Source: Candidatus Zixiibacteriota bacterium
GTDB taxonomy: Bacteria; Zixibacteria; MSB-5A5; GN15; PGXB01
Assembly: GCA_030642025.1 (NCBI GenBank)
Contig: DAOWOO010000060.1
Span: forward strand, 1 to 7,480
DNA length: 7,480 nucleotides
Direction of reading: 5' to 3'
Shown: positions 6,323-7,480 of the stretch, in pieces
Layout of the letters: each line of letters starts with the position of its first letter
How positions within the stretch are numbered: the stretch's first letter is position 1
Notes under the pieces: model-generated
Database searches by the model: none
Told to the model about the DNA's origin: nothing
The model's input: only the letters and a program-made list of their open reading frames with translations
Program-made: the position numbers and the translations under genes

Positions 6323-6425
6323 TCGGGTAGTGGTGTTTTCCGGCCGAGGTTATATGGCGTCATGTATATTTGAAACTTTTTTTATTCCGTCAAGTAAAAA
6401 AATATTAGAAAAGGGTAAATATATA

Positions 6426-6454
6426 TTGACAAATTTGCAAATAAATAATATATT
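6426..6454 (+). promoter_or_regulatory. Sigma-70-type promoter of the HtrA-family gene, with a palindrome in the spacer
   Basis: TTGACA at 6426-6431, a 17-base spacer, and TATATT at 6449-6454 form a near-consensus promoter. Transcription would start near 6461, leaving a leader of about 23 bases that contains GGAGG (6472-6476). The spacer holds a perfect 10-bp palindrome, ATTTGCAAAT (6433-6442), a candidate operator. The sequence upstream of the -35 is A/T-rich, like an UP element. Confidence 0.7.
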
Positions 6455-6483
6455 CCAAAGCTATCCAACTTGGAGGATTTGAA

Positions 6484-7480
6484 TTGAACGGGAGATCTCA
6501 ATCAGCCCAGGGGCATCGTATTCGCTTTTTTTCACTTCTTATGGTTGCCGTTGCCTGTACGGTTCTCGGTATCATATTAGCCTCAAATATAGATCTCAGC
6601 CCTAAAGCGACTGCCGATATACCATCCGGCTCTGTCCCGATTGTAAAAGGCGATAATGGGGATTACTACTCTCCCTTTGTGAAGGTGGTCGATCAGGTGC
6701 AGGGGGCGGTGGTTAATATAGCCGCCATTCAGAGGTTAAATAGAAGCCCTCGCGATGATTTTTTCTGGCGCTTTTTCAATATACAGCGCGAACCGCAGAC
6801 CTCATCAGGATCCGGGTTTTTCTTCCGCGAGGATGGCTATATCCTGACCAATAATCATGTCATCCGCGATGCCACCGAGGTCATTGTTCGGACATCATCG
6901 GGGTATCAATACAATGCCGTCGTTGTCGGCACCGATCCTCAAACCGACCTGGCTGTGCTCAAAGTTGAACCGGAGGAAAAAATTACCTACATTCCATTCG
7001 GCAATTCGGATAACATAAGAGTGGGTGACTGGGTCATTGCCATCGGTAATCCGTTCCCGCAACAGGGGCTTGATCGGACTGTCACGGTCGGGGTAATCTC
7101 GGCGCAGGGACGATCCAATCTCAGGTTCGGAGAGGATACCCCCAGGTACCAGGACTATATACAAACAGACGCCTCGATAAATCCGGGCAATTCCGGCGGA
7201 CCGCTTTTAAGTCTTAACGGCAAAGCGGTCGGTGTTAACGCCGCCATTTCCAGCCCGACCGGAGCTTCGGTGGGAATCGGTTTTGCAATACCAATAAATC
7301 TGGCCAGGTCAATTGTGCCCGACCTGATTGCCACCGGAAAGGTCGCCCGCGGCTGGCTGGGTGTCTGGCTTTCCGAGGTGACCCAGGCGCTGGCTCGGGA
7401 CAAGGGACTTGACGCGGTCAAAGGGGTGCATATTGATTCGGTTTTTACCGATTCACCGGCCGACCGGGCCGGAATCAAAA
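6484..7480 (+). CDS. DegP/HtrA-family serine protease (C-terminus outside window)
   Basis: Envelope protease and chaperone of the HtrA family, which degrades or refolds misfolded exported proteins. The open frame runs from TTG at 6484 to the window end (332 complete codons). This start has GGAGG seven bases upstream; the next in-frame ATG, at 6541, lies inside the hydrophobic segment and lacks such a site. Residues about 13-34 form a signal peptide or membrane anchor after a basic N-terminus. The trypsin-like domain has the full triad: His125 in TNNHVI, Asp155 in TDLAVLKV and Ser237 in GNSGGPLL. A loop, DDFFWRFFN (91-99), resembles the LA loop of DegP. VGIGFAIPINLA leads into the first PDZ domain, which begins around GWLGV (290-294) and is cut by the window edge. 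Whether a second PDZ domain follows decides DegP/DegQ versus DegS type. It is divergent from the folate operon. Confidence 0.95.
   Translation, partial: MNGRSQSAQGHRIRFFSLLMVAVACTVLGIILASNIDLSPKATADIPSGSVPIVKGDNGDYYSPFVKVVDQVQGAVVNIAAIQRLNRSPRDDFFWRFFNIQREPQTSSGSGFFFREDGYILTNNHVIRDATEVIVRTSSGYQYNAVVVGTDPQTDLAVLKVEPEEKITYIPFGNSDNIRVGDWVIAIGNPFPQQGLDRTVTVGVISAQGRSNLRFGEDTPRYQDYIQTDASINPGNSGGPLLSLNGKAVGVNAAISSPTGASVGIGFAIPINLARSIVPDLIATGKVARGWLGVWLSEVTQALARDKGLDAVKGVHIDSVFTDSPADRAGIK

Larger units (their letters stand above)
6286..6483. other. Divergent intergenic control region
   Basis: A 198-base AT-rich region between the divergently transcribed aldolase operon and htrA-type gene. It carries a promoter for each direction (listed separately). 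Between them is an inverted repeat of A/T tracts: T7A at 6377-6384 and TA7 at 6395-6402, with a 10-base centre. This may bend DNA or act as an upstream element for the protease promoter. No small gene is seen. Confidence 0.5.

Noticed and set aside
6895..7478. Two minus-strand frames at the right end
   Set aside because: Both are shadows of the HtrA protease domain, which has a complete catalytic triad on the plus strand.

Overview
The window looks like chromosomal DNA from an uncultured bacterium, possibly of the FCB group or a nearby deep lineage such as Zixibacteria. That placement is a guess. It rests on a GWxTD-like lipoprotein, a deoxynucleoside kinase placed between folK and panB, and short GC-rich intergenic repeats in a genome of moderate GC content. 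There are eight protein genes and no RNA genes, insertion sequences or CRISPR arrays. Two genes run off the window edges: a lipoprotein gene at the left (no stop inside) and an HtrA-type protease at the right (no stop inside).

Layout: (1) 1-1514, minus strand, 5' part of an AT-rich gene for a large putative lipoprotein. (2) About 1515-2062, a 548-base gene-poor stretch with two small repeat families and hairpins. (3) 2063-6285, six minus-strand genes packed with gaps of 0-21 bases and one overlap; in transcription order they are class II aldolase, aminotransferase-fold protein, folB, folK, deoxynucleoside kinase, panB. (4) 6286-6483, a divergent control region with a good sigma-70-type promoter on each strand. 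(5) 6484-7480, plus strand, N-terminal protease domain and start of PDZ1 of a DegP/HtrA protease.

The six-gene unit is probably one operon. FolB and FolK are consecutive steps of tetrahydrofolate synthesis, and PanB uses 5,10-methylene-tetrahydrofolate to make ketopantoate for coenzyme A. The deoxynucleoside kinase feeds nucleotide pools. The roles of the first two proteins are unknown. The aldolase keeps all its metal ligands. The aminotransferase-like protein has lost the Schiff-base lysine (Tyr in its place) and the neighbouring phosphate-binding arginine (Pro), while keeping other cofactor-site residues and an intact frame. That is the most unusual thing in the window. The operon's first gene has no Shine-Dalgarno sequence, and its best promoter predicts an almost leaderless transcript.
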